From Novosphingobium lentum NBRC 107847 (GTDB lineage Bacteria > Pseudomonadota > Alphaproteobacteria > Sphingomonadales > Sphingomonadaceae), in assembly GCF_001590965.1 (NCBI RefSeq), contig NZ_BCTW01000009.1, positions 124,001 to 188,000 of the forward strand: a stretch of 64,000 bases of DNA. Reading direction: 5' to 3'. This document shows positions 24,398-34,174 of this stretch, piece after piece. Every line of letters starts with the position of its first letter. The first letter of the stretch is position 1. Under the pieces are notes generated by a model. The model had not been told where the DNA came from. It made no database searches and saw nothing but the letters and a program-made list of their open reading frames with translations. The position numbers and the translations under genes were made by a program.

Positions 24398-25621
24398 TCA
24401 ACCTCCGTAGGGCTCGAGCACAACGTCTCGGGTGACGATCACGCGGACGGGGAACCCCGGACGAATCGTCAGCGTCGGCGCGACGTTGAGCTGTCGGCGG
24501 ATAATTTGCTGGCCGGCGTCATTGATGGTGTCCTGGCCTCCGTTGCGGATCGCTTGGATCAGGCGGTCATCGTCATTGGTAGCGAGTTCGGCGCCGACGC
24601 TGAGCAAGGTCGAAAGCCCCGCTGCCTTGGCGAGATCCCACCAATGATAATCGACGCCGTCCTGCAGGCCGGCATAGCCCTCGGCGTCTGCGCCGGGTTG
24701 GCGCTCGAGCACGATCGAGCGACCGTTCGGAAAGATGAGCCGGTTCCAGACCAGCAGCACGCGACTTTGCCCGAACTGCACGTTGTTGTCGTACTGGCCG
24801 ATGACGCGCGTACCCTGCGGCACGAGAAGGATGCGGCCGGTCGGACTGTCATAGATGTTCTCGGTCACCTGCGCGGTTATCTGGCCTGGCAGGTCCGAGC
24901 GAATACCGGTGATCAGCGCAGCGGATATGACCGCTCCGGCCTGCAGGATATTGGGCGAGGCCGGTGCTGCGACGCGATCGGGTGAGACAGTGCGGCGGTC
25001 GGCGGCCGCGTTGAGAAAGGCGTTCTGGCGGTCCTGCGCCGTCGGCGTGGCGGGCTGCGGCGCCAATCCGAGACTGGTCAGGTCGGGTAGCTGTTGTGTG
25101 CTGGGCGTGGTCGAGGAAGGCCCTGCGGCGGCGGACCGGGTTTCAGTACCGGCGAACAGCCGCGCCGTGCGGGCCGCCTCAAGCTCCTGAATGCGTCGCT
25201 GCTCCTCCGGACTGAGACCGGGATTAGCGGTGGCTCCGCCGGGTGCGGGAACGGGTTGGCCGCGATTTTGTGCCCCCAGCATCGGGCGGCCGAGGTCGCC
25301 GGGGAGCGGCGGACCAAGCTGGGGCACACCGCTATAGTCGCGCGGCAAGCCCGCAATGCCGTCGGCGGTGGCGCGGTTCTCGGTCGAGTAGAGCTCCTCG
25401 TTCGGGCGGCCACCGTCGCGGGTCTGAAGTGCATAGACAAGCGCGCCACCGATCCCGACGCTGGCGACGAGGCCAATTCCCGCGAGGACCTTGCGCGATA
25501 GCCGGGTGACACGCGGCGGCTCGGCGCGCAGCCGCATCGGCGCCGGGCTAGCCGGCTCGCCGGTCAGGGACTGAGCCTCGTCGTCGGGCACTTCCTCGTT
25601 TCGGGGGTCGCGCTCGCTCAC
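24398..25621 (-). CDS. trbI: TrbI (VirB10-like) conjugal transfer protein
   Basis: Core-complex protein spanning both membranes; 407 residues. There is a cytosolic Pro/Glu-rich N-terminus, one inner-membrane helix at about residues 46-66 (VLAGIGLVASVGIGGALVY), a long Pro- and Ala-rich periplasmic linker and the C-terminal VirB10 barrel domain. That domain carries ITAQVTENIYDSPTGRILL and VPQGTRVIGQYDNNVQFGQ, the classic TrbI motif. Its ATG overlaps the trbG stop (ATGA), so translation is coupled. It links the ATPases to the outer-membrane TrbG ring. Confidence 0.96.
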   Translation of the reverse strand: MSERDPRNEEVPDDEAQSLTGEPASPAPMRLRAEPPRVTRLSRKVLAGIGLVASVGIGGALVYALQTRDGGRPNEELYSTENRATADGIAGLPRDYSGVPQLGPPLPGDLGRPMLGAQNRGQPVPAPGGATANPGLSPEEQRRIQELEAARTARLFAGTETRSAAAGPSSTTPSTQQLPDLTSLGLAPQPATPTAQDRQNAFLNAAADRRTVSPDRVAAPASPNILQAGAVISAALITGIRSDLPGQITAQVTENIYDSPTGRILLVPQGTRVIGQYDNNVQFGQSRVLLVWNRLIFPNGRSIVLERQPGADAEGYAGLQDGVDYHWWDLAKAAGLSTLLSVGAELATNDDDRLIQAIRNGGQDTINDAGQQIIRRQLNVAPTLTIRPGFPVRVIVTRDVVLEPYGG

Positions 25622-26667
25622 GACGCGGGCCTCCCATCGGTGCGGGTGATGCGGACGCGCTTCTGGTTATCGCCGGAACCGAAGCGTAGCTCGGCGGCTG
25701 CGAAGAGGCGGTCGACGATCATGTGGTGTCCGCGGACGCGATAGTTCACCAGTTCCGAGGAATTCCCCTCCGGTCCGACGACGAAGAGCGGCGGCATCTC
25801 GCCCTGACCGATGCCGCGCGGAAACTCGATGAAGACCTGACGGCCATCGTCGAAAGCGCGCAGCGGCCGCCAAGGCGCGCGATCACCCTCGATCGCGTAC
25901 CGGAAGTTGACGTTGGCGAGATCAACTCCGCTCGCCACCGGCTGCGTCGCCTCTGCCTGCGAGTTCTGCCGGCGCAGCGCGATGAGCTGGTCCTGCGGAT
26001 ACTGCCAGGAGACCGACGCCATGTAGGTGCGCTCCGTCGAGCGCAGCTCCATGTGGTAGGTGCGCAGGTTGGTGTTGATGACCAAGTTCGTCATCAGATC
26101 CGCGCGGGTTGGCTTCACCAAGATGTGGATTTGGCGCGTCGCACCCGATCCGCTTTCGGTATCGCCGATGATCCAGCGGACTGTATCGCCGGCGGCAACG
26201 GGACCGGCGCCAACGAGCTGCTCGCCGGGCTGCAATGCAACGTCGGTGATCTGCCCGACAGCCGTATAGACCTGATAAAGCGCGCCCTGAGTGAAGGGAT
26301 AGACCTGCATCGAGTTGATGAAGCCGTCCCGCACTGGCTGGATGCGCGCGGCCGCATTGGCCTGGTTCACCCTCGCCGCAGGATCGGCCGGCTCGGGCGC
26401 GCGCCGCGTTTCCTCAACCGGCTTCATCTGACCTGGCAGCGGTAGCGGCCGCGGCAATTCGACAACCTGCACAGGTCCGGGCGGATCGATGGTCTGCACG
26501 GCCGGAGCGGCATTGTCGTAGGAGATTTCCGGCGGCGGCGTGGTGGTGGCGCATCCGGCGAGGGCGGACGTCGCCAGCAACACGAACGGCAATGCGGATT
26601 TGCGCAGAGACGGAAACACGAGGATGTGTGAAGCCGGATTGCCGACTTTACGGAAAGACGGCTTCAT
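25618..26667 (-). CDS. trbG: TrbG (VirB9-like) conjugal transfer protein
   Basis: Outer-membrane-associated ring subunit of the type IV secretion channel; 349 residues. The N-terminal leader ends in a lipobox-like LAGC. VirB9 features include YQVYTAVGQITDVALQPGEQ near the middle and WRPLRAFDDGRQVFIEFP, then FVVGPEGNSSELVNYRVRG. The ATG at 26667 overlaps the trbF stop. The frame extends upstream to 27414, but that part is antisense-like shadow over trbF. The leader PSFRKVGNPASH resembles a short palindrome-derived insertion seen elsewhere in the window. Confidence 0.95.
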   Translation of the reverse strand: MKPSFRKVGNPASHILVFPSLRKSALPFVLLATSALAGCATTTPPPEISYDNAAPAVQTIDPPGPVQVVELPRPLPLPGQMKPVEETRRAPEPADPAARVNQANAAARIQPVRDGFINSMQVYPFTQGALYQVYTAVGQITDVALQPGEQLVGAGPVAAGDTVRWIIGDTESGSGATRQIHILVKPTRADLMTNLVINTNLRTYHMELRSTERTYMASVSWQYPQDQLIALRRQNSQAEATQPVASGVDLANVNFRYAIEGDRAPWRPLRAFDDGRQVFIEFPRGIGQGEMPPLFVVGPEGNSSELVNYRVRGHHMIVDRLFAAAELRFGSGDNQKRVRITRTDGRPAS

Positions 26668-27347
26668 TGCCCAAGCTCCCGTGACCAGTTGATGGCGTTG
26701 ACATAGATGCCGAGCGGATTCGCCCTCAGGCGGTCGGCATTGCGGGGGACCTGCACGACGATCGTCAGGATCGCGGTCCAACGTGTGGTCTCGGCGATCT
26801 GACCGTTCTCGTAGCGACGCTCGACCCAGGCGACGCGGAAGCTGTCGGGCGAAGCGCGAATGACGCTCGAGACGTCGACGGCCACCTGTTGGCGGCCGAC
26901 CTTGGTGAAGGGGTCGTTCGACCGTGCATAGTCGTTCAGAGCCATCGCCCCGCGATCGGTCGTGAAGTCGTACGCCCGTAGCCAGTTCTGGCGAACGATG
27001 ATCGCGTCGGCAGGGATCGAGCGCACCTGCTCGATGAAGCGCGCCAGGTGGAAGGCGATCTGAGGGTCGGTCGGCCGATAGTCGGCCTCGGCGGGCGCAA
27101 CGGCTTGAGCCTGACCAAGCCGGTCGACCTGCACCACCCATGGCACGATCGTTCCGCGTGCCGACTGCACGACCAACGCGGTGGCGAAACCGGCTGACAG
27201 GATCAGCGAGCCGAAGGCCATGAGCCGCCAGTTCTTCGCCTGAACGCGCGAAGCGCCGATGCGCTCGTCCCAGACCTGGGCGGCACGCTGATAGGGGGTC
27301 TCGGGTTCTGCGGCTTTGCCGTAGTGAGTGGAGGGTCGTTTGAACAT
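26664..27347 (-). CDS. trbF: TrbF (VirB8-like) conjugal transfer protein
   Basis: Inner-membrane assembly factor of 227 residues, the usual length. One transmembrane helix lies at about residues 43-63 (FGSLILSAGFATALVVQSA), followed by the periplasmic NTF2-like VirB8 domain: WVVQVDRLGQAQAV, FHLARFIEQVRSIPAD and RWTAILTIVVQVPRNADRLR. Its ATG overlaps the trbL stop (ATGA), continuing the tightly packed operon. Confidence 0.95.
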   Translation of the reverse strand: MFKRPSTHYGKAAEPETPYQRAAQVWDERIGASRVQAKNWRLMAFGSLILSAGFATALVVQSARGTIVPWVVQVDRLGQAQAVAPAEADYRPTDPQIAFHLARFIEQVRSIPADAIIVRQNWLRAYDFTTDRGAMALNDYARSNDPFTKVGRQQVAVDVSSVIRASPDSFRVAWVERRYENGQIAETTRWTAILTIVVQVPRNADRLRANPLGIYVNAINWSRELGQ

Positions 27348-28711
27348 CAGCGATCGCCTTCGGAAAGGTTGATGGATGAGCCGCCGCCATGGGCGTCGCC
27401 GGAACGGACGGCATGTGCCGTGGCCTGAATGGCGTGGGTCATGTGCTGTGAGCGGCGCATCCGCTGGGCCCAGGCGGGCGGGCCGCCAGCAGTCGGAGAG
27501 CCGCCTGCGCCGGCTCCGTCTCCGGTGGATGCCGCGCCAGTAGAGCCCATGGTCGAGGAGCCGCCCGTCGCTTCGAAGGCGGCCTTGCCCCCAGCGTTGA
27601 AGCTGGACCGCAAGCTGTCTGCGGCCTGTGATGCGGCACGGCGGAGCGGGGAGGCAGCCGCGCTACCGCCGGCTCGTGCCACGCCGCCAAGGCCCGAAGC
27701 GACGCCGGCCGCGCCAGACTGGCCGGCGGCGCCGAGGCTGTAGGCGGTGGACGCTCCACCAGCCATAGCGGCGCCGCTACGGGCAGCGGCGGCCGCGCCG
27801 CCAGCCAAGGTCGCGCCACCCGACGCCACCGCGCCAACCGCGCCAGCACCGAGCGCGACCATGCCACCAGCGGCCATGCCGGTGCCGACAGCAGCGCCCG
27901 CGCTGAGCTGCGGGCCGCCGGAGACGATGCCGCTGGCAATGCCGGGCCCGAAGATGCCGAGGCCGAGTAACGACAGGGCGGCGAGCACGATCGCCATGGC
28001 CTCGTCGATCGTCGGGGTTGCGCCGCCAAAGCCGGCCGTGAATTCGGAGAACAGCGTCGAGCCGATGCCGATGATCACGGCCAGGACAAGCACCTTGATG
28101 CCGGAGGAGATGACGTTGCCCAGCACGCGCTCGGCCATGAATGCCGATTTGCCGAACAGGCCGAACGGGATCAGCACGAAGCCGGCGAGGGTCGTCAGCT
28201 TGAACTCGATGAGCGTGACGAAGAGCTGGATCGCGAGGATGAAGAAAGCGAGCAGCACCAACGCCCAGGCCAGGAACATGCAGGCGATCTGGATGAAGTT
28301 CTCAAAGAACGACCAGTAGCCCATCAGGCTGGAAATCGAGTCGAGCAGCGGTCGGCCGGCGTCCAGTCCGGTCTGCGCGACCTTACCGGGGCGTAGGAGA
28401 TCGGCCGTGGTGAAGCTGGTGCCGCTGGCTTTCAGGCCGAGGCCGGCGAAGCTCTCGAAGATGATGCGGGCGAGGTTATTCCAGTTGCCGATAATGTAGG
28501 CGAAGACGCCGACGAACAGCGTCTTCTTCACCAGGCGCGCCATGATGTCGTCGTCGGCGCCCCATGACCAGAACAGTGCCGCCAGAGTCACGTCGATGAC
28601 GATCAGCGTCGTCGCAATGAAGGCCACTTCGCCACTGAGCAGGCCGAAGCCGCTATCGATGTAGCGGGTGAAGACCTCGAGAAAATGGTCGATGACGCCT
28701 GTGCCGCCCAT
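27347..28711 (-). CDS. trbL: TrbL (VirB6-like) conjugal transfer membrane protein
   Basis: Polytopic inner-membrane protein of 454 residues. The start at 28711 gives MGGTGVIDHFLEVFTRYIDS, the typical TrbL N-terminus; upstream codons in this frame overlap trbK and are shadow. About six membrane segments fill the first 260 residues, with the conserved VTLIEFKLTTLAGFVLIPFG. The C-terminal 190 residues are Ala/Gly/Ser-rich low complexity with many small-residue repeats, as is common in this family. Confidence 0.95.
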   Translation of the reverse strand: MGGTGVIDHFLEVFTRYIDSGFGLLSGEVAFIATTLIVIDVTLAALFWSWGADDDIMARLVKKTLFVGVFAYIIGNWNNLARIIFESFAGLGLKASGTSFTTADLLRPGKVAQTGLDAGRPLLDSISSLMGYWSFFENFIQIACMFLAWALVLLAFFILAIQLFVTLIEFKLTTLAGFVLIPFGLFGKSAFMAERVLGNVISSGIKVLVLAVIIGIGSTLFSEFTAGFGGATPTIDEAMAIVLAALSLLGLGIFGPGIASGIVSGGPQLSAGAAVGTGMAAGGMVALGAGAVGAVASGGATLAGGAAAAARSGAAMAGGASTAYSLGAAGQSGAAGVASGLGGVARAGGSAAASPLRRAASQAADSLRSSFNAGGKAAFEATGGSSTMGSTGAASTGDGAGAGGSPTAGGPPAWAQRMRRSQHMTHAIQATAHAVRSGDAHGGGSSINLSEGDR

Positions 28712-28715
28712 GATG

Positions 28716-29105
28716 TTATCTCGCCTGGTCGAGCTGCGGCGGCGCGATCGGTGCGGGAGGCTCGAAGACCGGCTGATCGGTGCGGCCCGGTTGGGGGATG
28801 ACATTGACCTGCGGAGCCGGCGGCATGTCCGGCAGTCGCTCGGCAGGACGCGCGCCGGGTGCGAGGAAGCGGTTGCGGTTCTCCGCCCAGGCGCGCAGGC
28901 AGGCCGGATCGCGCGGTCCGGCCTCGCCCAGGGACTGACACCGGATCAGCGCGTCTCGCAGCGGATCAGCTTGCACCTGCGTCATCCGACCGGAAGGCCA
29001 CGCCTCCGGCGCTTCCTCCTTCCGGTTCATCTCGATTGCGGTCGCGGTGATCGCGACCGCCACGAACACGACGGCGCCGAGCCGGGCGAGCATCTTGCCG
29101 TCCAT
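28716..29105 (-). CDS. TrbK-alt type entry-exclusion-like protein
   Basis: A 129-residue protein between trbJ and trbL, where alphaproteobacterial elements usually carry the alternative TrbK. It has one N-terminal membrane helix (LARLGAVVFVAVAITATAIE), a conserved pair of cysteines in RCQSLGEAGPRDPACLRAWA, and a Pro-rich tail. TrbK proteins block redundant transfer between cells that already carry the element. Assignment rests on position, size and the Cys-containing motif. Confidence 0.82.
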   Translation of the reverse strand: MDGKMLARLGAVVFVAVAITATAIEMNRKEEAPEAWPSGRMTQVQADPLRDALIRCQSLGEAGPRDPACLRAWAENRNRFLAPGARPAERLPDMPPAPQVNVIPQPGRTDQPVFEPPAPIAPPQLDQAR

Positions 29106-29115
29106 CGTCGCGTCC

Positions 29116-29892
29116 TCAGTTGCCGTTCGGGAACATGCGGGCGTTGCCGGGCTGATAGCCGGCGCCCGGCGTCAAGAACCGGCGGCGCTGCTCACGGCCC
29201 TGTTCGGCGGCGGCGGAGCGCTCCGCTTCGGATAGGCTCTGGGCCCGGCCATTGGCTGCGACGACAGCCGTGAGGTCAGCGAGTTGCTGTGCTTGCAGCG
29301 CAAGGAGCTGGTTGCCCGCCTGGGTCGCCTGCAGCGCGCCGGTCGCGCCTTGGCTCTGGCCAACCAGCGCCGACATCTGGGTCCGGTTCGTGTCGATATT
29401 GCCGACCACACCGGCTTGGACGCGCATGGCGTCCTGCAAGCCGCCGACGGTGTTTTGCCAGCGTTCGCGAGCGCCGGTGACGAGCTGCTGGTCCGAGGCG
29501 GACATCGACGCATCGCCGTAGGTCGTGCGGAAAGCCTGGTCGATGTTCTGGACGTTATAGGCGATGCGCTGAGCTTCGCCGAGAAGTTGCTGGGTGCGCT
29601 GGACGGACTGTTGGAGCTGCTGGAGAGACGAAAATGGCAGGCTGGTGAGATTGCGCGCCTGATTGATCAGGCCCGTCGCCTCGTTCTGGAGCGACGTGAT
29701 CTGGTTGTTGATCTGCTGTAGCGACCGCGTGGCGGTCAGAAGATTCTGAGCGTAGTTCGTCGGGTCATAGACGATCCCCCCGAACTGCGCGTGCGCGGGC
29801 ACCGCGAAAAACGGGATCGCGGAAACGGATGCGGTGAACAGCGCGGCGGTCAAGCGCAGCATGCGCGAGCGGGAACGAACGGAACGTGTCAT
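29116..29892 (-). CDS. trbJ: TrbJ (VirB5-like) conjugal transfer protein
   Basis: Exported pilus-tip or adhesion-like subunit of 258 residues. The signal peptide ends at VPAHAQ. The mature protein begins FGGIVYDPTNYAQNLLTATR, a hallmark of TrbJ, then forms long amphipathic helices rich in Gln (SLQQINNQITSLQNEATG). The gene overlaps the trbE stop by four bases and precedes trbK-alt. The order trbE-J-K-L is the standard RP4-like one. Confidence 0.95.
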   Translation of the reverse strand: MTRSVRSRSRMLRLTAALFTASVSAIPFFAVPAHAQFGGIVYDPTNYAQNLLTATRSLQQINNQITSLQNEATGLINQARNLTSLPFSSLQQLQQSVQRTQQLLGEAQRIAYNVQNIDQAFRTTYGDASMSASDQQLVTGARERWQNTVGGLQDAMRVQAGVVGNIDTNRTQMSALVGQSQGATGALQATQAGNQLLALQAQQLADLTAVVAANGRAQSLSEAERSAAAEQGREQRRRFLTPGAGYQPGNARMFPNGN

Positions 29893-32345
29893 GGGCGTGC
29901 CTCCGGGTCAGTTTGGGGGGTGACGTTGGTGAGGTCGGCGACGAGGTCGGCGGCCCAGGCAAGCCGGTTTTCGGCGAGCCACTCGGCAAGGAAGCCGTCC
30001 GTGCCGCTGCGGGCATGGACTTCCGCGATGAGCGCCTGATGCTGCTTCGATGATGCGGCGCAGAGCGCCAGTGCGACGTCGGACAGGCCGAGCTCAAACA
30101 GCCGGTTGCCGCGCCGGGACTGGCAGTAGTAATCGCGTTTGGGCATCGCCCGCGCGAGGATTTCGATCTGGCGATCATTGAGGCCGAAGCGGCGATAGAT
30201 GGCCGTGATCTGAGGCTCGATGGCGCGTTCGTTGGGCAGCAGGATGCGGGTCTGGCAGCTCTCGATAATGGCCGGCGCGATCGCCGAGCCGTCGATGTCC
30301 GACAGAGACTGCGTAGCGAAGATGACGCTCGCGTTCTTCTTGCGTAGCGTCTTCAGCCACTCGCGGAGCTGACCCGCGAAGCCCTCGTCGTCCAGCGCCA
30401 GCCAGCCTTCATCCACGATCAGCAGCGTCGGCCGGCCGTCGAGGCGGTCCTCGATGCGGTGGAACAGATAGGCGAGCACGGCTGCGGCCGCGCCGGTGCC
30501 GATCAGCCCTTCGGTCTCGAAGACCTGAACATTGGCTTCGCCAAGATGCTCGGCTTCGGCGTCGAGCAGCCGACCATAAGGACCGCCGACGCAATAGGAC
30601 CGCAGCGCCTGTTTCAAATCGTTGGATTGAAGCAGGACCGAGAGACCTGTCAGCGTCCGCTCGACGATTGGCGCGGAGGCCAGTGACGAAAGCGCCGACC
30701 AGAGGTGCTCCTTCACCTCGGGCGTGACGGGGACGCTCTCGCGCGCCAGGATCGCGACAAGCCAGTCGGATGCCCAGGCTCGCTCGGCGACGTCGTCGAT
30801 CCGGGCTAGCGGCTGAAGCGACACGCTGTCGTCGGCGCCTTCAGTGAGGCCGCCGCCGAGATCATGCCAGTCGCCGCGCATGGCGAGCGCGGCGGCGCGG
30901 ATCGACCCGCCGAAGTCGAAGGCGAAGACTTGGGACTGCGGATAGCGCCGGAACTGCAGCGCCATGAGCGCCAGCAGCACCGACTTGCCGGCGCCCGTCG
31001 GCCCGACGATCAGCGTATGGCCGACGTCGCCGACATGGATGGAGAGCCGGAACGGGGTGGAGCCTTCGGTCTTGCCGAACAGCAGTGGGGGTGCTGCAAA
31101 ATGCTCGTCCCGTTCCGGTCCCGCCCACACCGCCGAAAGCGGGATCATGTGGGCGAGATTCAATGTGTTGATCGGCGGTTGCCGGACGTTGGCGTAGACA
31201 TGGCCGGGCAGCGACCCGAGCCAGGCGTCCACCGCGTTGATCGTCTCGGGCATGGCCGTGAAGTCGCGGCCCTGGATAACCTTCTCGACCGTCCGCAGCT
31301 TCTCGGCTGCAATGCGGGGATCGTCGTCCCAGACGGTGATGGTCGCGGTCACATAGGCCTGGCCGGCGTAGTCGGCGCCCAGCTCCTGCAGCGCCATGTC
31401 GGCGTCGGCGGCCTTGTTGGCCGCATCGGTGTCGACGAGCGCGGAAGCCTCGTTGGTCATCACCTCCTTGAGGATGGCGGCGATCGACTTGCGCTTGGCG
31501 AACCATTGCCGCCGGATCTTGGTCAGCAGTTTGGTGGCGTCGGTCTTGTCGAGCAGCACGGCCCGCGTCGACCAGCGATAGGGAAAGGCCAGCCGGTTCA
31601 GTTCGTCGAGGACGCCGGGCGTAGTCGCGGTCGGAAAGCCGACGATGGTGAGGATGCGGATATGCGCATCGCCGAGCCGGGGTTCGAGGCCGCCCGTTAG
31701 CGGCTGATCGGCCAGAAGCGCATCGAGATACATCGGCGTTTCGGGGACACGGACGCGATGTCGCTTCGTCGAGACGGTCGAGTGCAGGTAGGTCAGCGTC
31801 TCGCCGTCTTCGAGCCAGGCGCATTCCGGCATGAAGGCGTCGATGAGCTGAAGGATTCGATCGGTGCGGTCGGCAAAGCCGCGCAGGATCTCGTGTGCAT
31901 CGACACCAACATGATCGCGGCCCTCGTAGAGCCATGTCTCTGCGCGGGCAGCATCCTCGGCCGGCGGCAGATAGAGGAAGGTCAGGAAGTAGCTCGACTC
32001 GAAATGCGCGCCGGCCTCTTCGAAGTCGGCCTTGCGCTCGGCGTCGACCAGGCCGGAGGCGCTGTCGGCGAACATGCTGGCCGGATAGGTCGCGGCGCCG
32101 TGGCGCTGCGCCTCGACGAAGATCGCCCAACCGGAACCGAGGCGACGGAAGGCGTTATTGAGTCGGCCGGCGACGGCGACCAGCTCGGCAGGCACGGCGC
32201 TGTCGAGGTCGGGACCGCGGAAGCGCGCCGTGCGCTGCAGGCTGCCGTCCTTGTTCAGCACGATACCTTCGCCGACCAGTGCGACCCATGGGAGGTAGTC
32301 GGCGAGCCGGGTATTGCGGTTGCGATATTCGGCGAGGTTCATCAT
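29889..32345 (-). CDS. trbE: TrbE (VirB4-like) conjugative transfer ATPase
   Basis: Large cytoplasmic ATPase of 818 residues that powers pilus assembly and substrate transfer. The N-terminal CagE/TrbE domain contains LADYLPWVALVGEGIVLNKD. Walker A is GPTGAGKSVLLALMALQF at about residue 445, and Walker B is LLIVDEGWLALDDEGF at about 640, followed by KTLRKKNASVIFATQSLSDI. All motifs look intact. Two ATG codons are adjacent at the start; either could be used. Confidence 0.96.
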   Translation of the reverse strand: MMNLAEYRNRNTRLADYLPWVALVGEGIVLNKDGSLQRTARFRGPDLDSAVPAELVAVAGRLNNAFRRLGSGWAIFVEAQRHGAATYPASMFADSASGLVDAERKADFEEAGAHFESSYFLTFLYLPPAEDAARAETWLYEGRDHVGVDAHEILRGFADRTDRILQLIDAFMPECAWLEDGETLTYLHSTVSTKRHRVRVPETPMYLDALLADQPLTGGLEPRLGDAHIRILTIVGFPTATTPGVLDELNRLAFPYRWSTRAVLLDKTDATKLLTKIRRQWFAKRKSIAAILKEVMTNEASALVDTDAANKAADADMALQELGADYAGQAYVTATITVWDDDPRIAAEKLRTVEKVIQGRDFTAMPETINAVDAWLGSLPGHVYANVRQPPINTLNLAHMIPLSAVWAGPERDEHFAAPPLLFGKTEGSTPFRLSIHVGDVGHTLIVGPTGAGKSVLLALMALQFRRYPQSQVFAFDFGGSIRAAALAMRGDWHDLGGGLTEGADDSVSLQPLARIDDVAERAWASDWLVAILARESVPVTPEVKEHLWSALSSLASAPIVERTLTGLSVLLQSNDLKQALRSYCVGGPYGRLLDAEAEHLGEANVQVFETEGLIGTGAAAAVLAYLFHRIEDRLDGRPTLLIVDEGWLALDDEGFAGQLREWLKTLRKKNASVIFATQSLSDIDGSAIAPAIIESCQTRILLPNERAIEPQITAIYRRFGLNDRQIEILARAMPKRDYYCQSRRGNRLFELGLSDVALALCAASSKQHQALIAEVHARSGTDGFLAEWLAENRLAWAADLVADLTNVTPQTDPEARP

Positions 32346-32357
32346 CGACGTCGCTCC

Positions 32358-32639
32358 TCAGACGGACAGGTGGCCGGGGATGCGCAGATGCTTGCGCACG
32401 ACGTCGACGAACTGTGGATCGCGTTTGGCCGCCCAGACGGCCGCGAAATGTCCCACGGCCCAGAGACCGAGGCCGACCAGCCAGAGACGGAGGCCAAGGC
32501 CGAGCGCGGCCGCCAGCGTGCCGTTTAGGATGGCGAGCGAGCGCGGGGCGCCGCCGAGCAGGATGTGCTCGGTCAGCGCCCGGTGGACCGGGACCGAGAA
32601 GCCCGGCAACTCGCCGCCATGATCCGCGCCGTCGGCCAT
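32358..32639 (-). CDS. trbD: TrbD (VirB3-like) conjugal transfer protein
   Basis: Small inner-membrane protein of 93 residues. GFSVPVHRALTEHILLGGAP is the conserved TrbD/VirB3 N-terminus, followed by two close hydrophobic segments (LAILNGTLAAALGLGLRLW, LVGLGLWAVGHFAAVWAAKR) and the conserved KRDPQFVDVVRKHLR tail. The start overlaps the trbC stop (ATGA); the stop lies 12 bp before trbE. VirB3 proteins work closely with the VirB4 ATPase. Confidence 0.95.
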   Translation of the reverse strand: MADGADHGGELPGFSVPVHRALTEHILLGGAPRSLAILNGTLAAALGLGLRLWLVGLGLWAVGHFAAVWAAKRDPQFVDVVRKHLRIPGHLSV

Positions 32640-32971
32640 CAGACGAGCGCTCCGCCGCCGAACGAGAAGAAGGACAGGAAGAAGCTGGACGCGGCGAAGG
32701 CGATCGACAGGCCGAACACGATCTGGATCAGCTTACGGGCACCTCCCGACGTGTCGCCGAAAGCGAGTGTCAGTCCGGTGATGATGATGATCATCACGGC
32801 GATGATCTTGGCGACCGGTCCCTCGATCGATTCAAGGATCGACTGAAGCGGCGCTTCCCAGGGCATCGACGAGCCGGAGGCGTGGGCGGCGGGTGCGAGT
32901 GCGAGTGTGAGGAAGGTGACCGACACCGCCGTGGCGATGTGGCGACGGATGCGCAGGGCATGCTTGATCAT
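32639..32971 (-). CDS. trbC: TrbC (VirB2-like) pilin
   Basis: Conjugative pilin precursor of 110 residues. It has a cleavable leader ending near APAAHASGS, then two hydrophobic helices: PVAKIIAVMIIIITGLTLAF and GLSIAFAASSFFLSFFSFGG, with a short GDTSGGARK loop between. Size, topology and position between trbB and trbD fit TrbC, whose RP4 homologue is cyclised by TraF; a TraF-like peptidase is encoded at 41900. The ATG at 32971 overlaps the trbB stop. Confidence 0.94.
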   Translation of the reverse strand: MIKHALRIRRHIATAVSVTFLTLALAPAAHASGSSMPWEAPLQSILESIEGPVAKIIAVMIIIITGLTLAFGDTSGGARKLIQIVFGLSIAFAASSFFLSFFSFGGGALV

Positions 32972-33951
32972 GACGGGTCTCCTGTGAGGGGCTGGTTTGC
33001 GGGGGTGACGCGGTAATCGCCGTCGGGGCCGAGGCCCTCGATGCGGGCGAGTTCGGCCAGGCGGCGCGAGGAGCCCCGGCCGGAGAGCACGGCGACGAGA
33101 TCGATCGTCTCGGCGATCAGCGCGCGCGGAACGGTGACGACGGCTTCCTGGATGAGCTGTTCCATGCGGCGCAGCGCGCCGATCGCGGTGCCGGCGTGGA
33201 TGGTCCCGACGCCGCCGGGGTGGCCGGTGCCCCAGGCCTTGAGCAGGTCGAGGGCCTCGGCGCCGCGGACCTCGCCGATCGGGATGCGGTCTGGGCGCAG
33301 GCGAAGAGAGGAACGGACGAGATCGGAGAGCGAGGCGACGCCGTCCTTGGTCCGCATGGCGACGAGATTCGGCGCCGCGCATTGCAGCTCGCGGGTGTCT
33401 TCGATCAGCACGACGCGATCCGAGGTCTTGGAGACTTCGGCTAGCAGTGCGTTGGTGAGGGTTGTCTTCCCAGTCGAGGTGCCGCCGGCGACGAGGATGT
33501 TGCGGCGGTCGGCGACGGCCTGGCGCAGGGTCTCGGCCTGAGCCGCCGCCATGATTCCGGCTGCGACGTAGTCGTCGAGCGTGAACACGGCGACGGCGGG
33601 CTTGCGGATCGCGAAGGCCGGCGCGGATACCACAGGGGGCAACAGCCCCTCGAACCGCTCCCCCGTCTCGGGCAGCTCGGCGGACACGCGCGGTGCGCCG
33701 GGATGAACCTCCGCGCCGACATGGTGGGCGACGAGGCGGATGATCCGCTCGCCGTCAGACGGCGAAAGCAGCTCACCTGTATCGGCAAGTCCCTCGGAAA
33801 GCCGGTCGACCCAGAGCCGCCCATCGGGGTTGAGCATCACCTCGACGATCGCGGGGTCTTCCAGAAACCGGGCGATGGCGGGGCCGAGCGCGGTGCGCAG
33901 CATGCGCGCGCCGCGAAGGATCGCCTCGGATTTCTGGTGAGTGGCCGCCAC
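32968..33951 (-). CDS. trbB: TrbB (VirB11-like) conjugative transfer ATPase
   Basis: Hexameric traffic ATPase of 327 residues. Motifs: Walker [18 protein letters not shown] at about residue 157, Asp box [12 protein letters not shown], Walker B-like [19 protein letters not shown] and His box [15 protein letters not shown]. The N-terminal domain includes [16 protein letters not shown]. It is the first gene of the trb run. Its usual upstream neighbour (the copG-like gene) is separated from it by a three-gene cargo, so it probably has its own promoter in 33952-34174. Confidence 0.96.
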   Translation of the reverse strand: MAATHQKSEAILRGARMLRTALGPAIARFLEDPAIVEVMLNPDGRLWVDRLSEGLADTGELLSPSDGERIIRLVAHHVGAEVHPGAPRVSAELPETGERFEGLLPPVVSAPAFAIRKPAVAVFTLDDYVAAGIMAAAQAETLRQAVADRRNILVAGGTSTGKTTLTNALLAEVSKTSDRVVLIEDTRELQCAAPNLVAMRTKDGVASLSDLVRSSLRLRPDRIPIGEVRGAEALDLLKAWGTGHPGGVGTIHAGTAIGALRRMEQLIQEAVVTVPRALIAETIDLVAVLSGRGSSRRLAELARIEGLGPDGDYRVTPANQPLTGDPS

Positions 33952-34174
33952 ATCGTCCCCGTTCTCTTGCGGGTCCGCGAAGTGCGGCCCTGGATCGGGG
34001 TTGAGTAGAAGAGGCAGAATTCAGGTCATTACAACAACCATAATGTGGTCGTCGTACTGTGGCGTACAAAGACAGGAGAATGGCGGATTGTGAGGTTACT
34101 TGCGCAAGACGGCGCTCGCGCTATCTGCGTCACGCGCGACTAGGGCGAGTCGACGATAGCTTCCGTGGGCGATC
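33952..34174. other. Gap upstream of trbB, likely promoter region
   Basis: These 223 bp lie between trbB and the LysR gene of the inserted cargo, both on the minus strand. On that strand TTGTAC and CATTAT are 18 bp apart near 34040-34070, a weak but possible promoter for trbB. No gene seen. Confidence 0.35.

Noticed and set aside
26668..27414. Extended trbG frame upstream of 26667
   Set aside because: It lies over trbF in another frame and is Arg-rich; trbG starts at the ATGA overlap.
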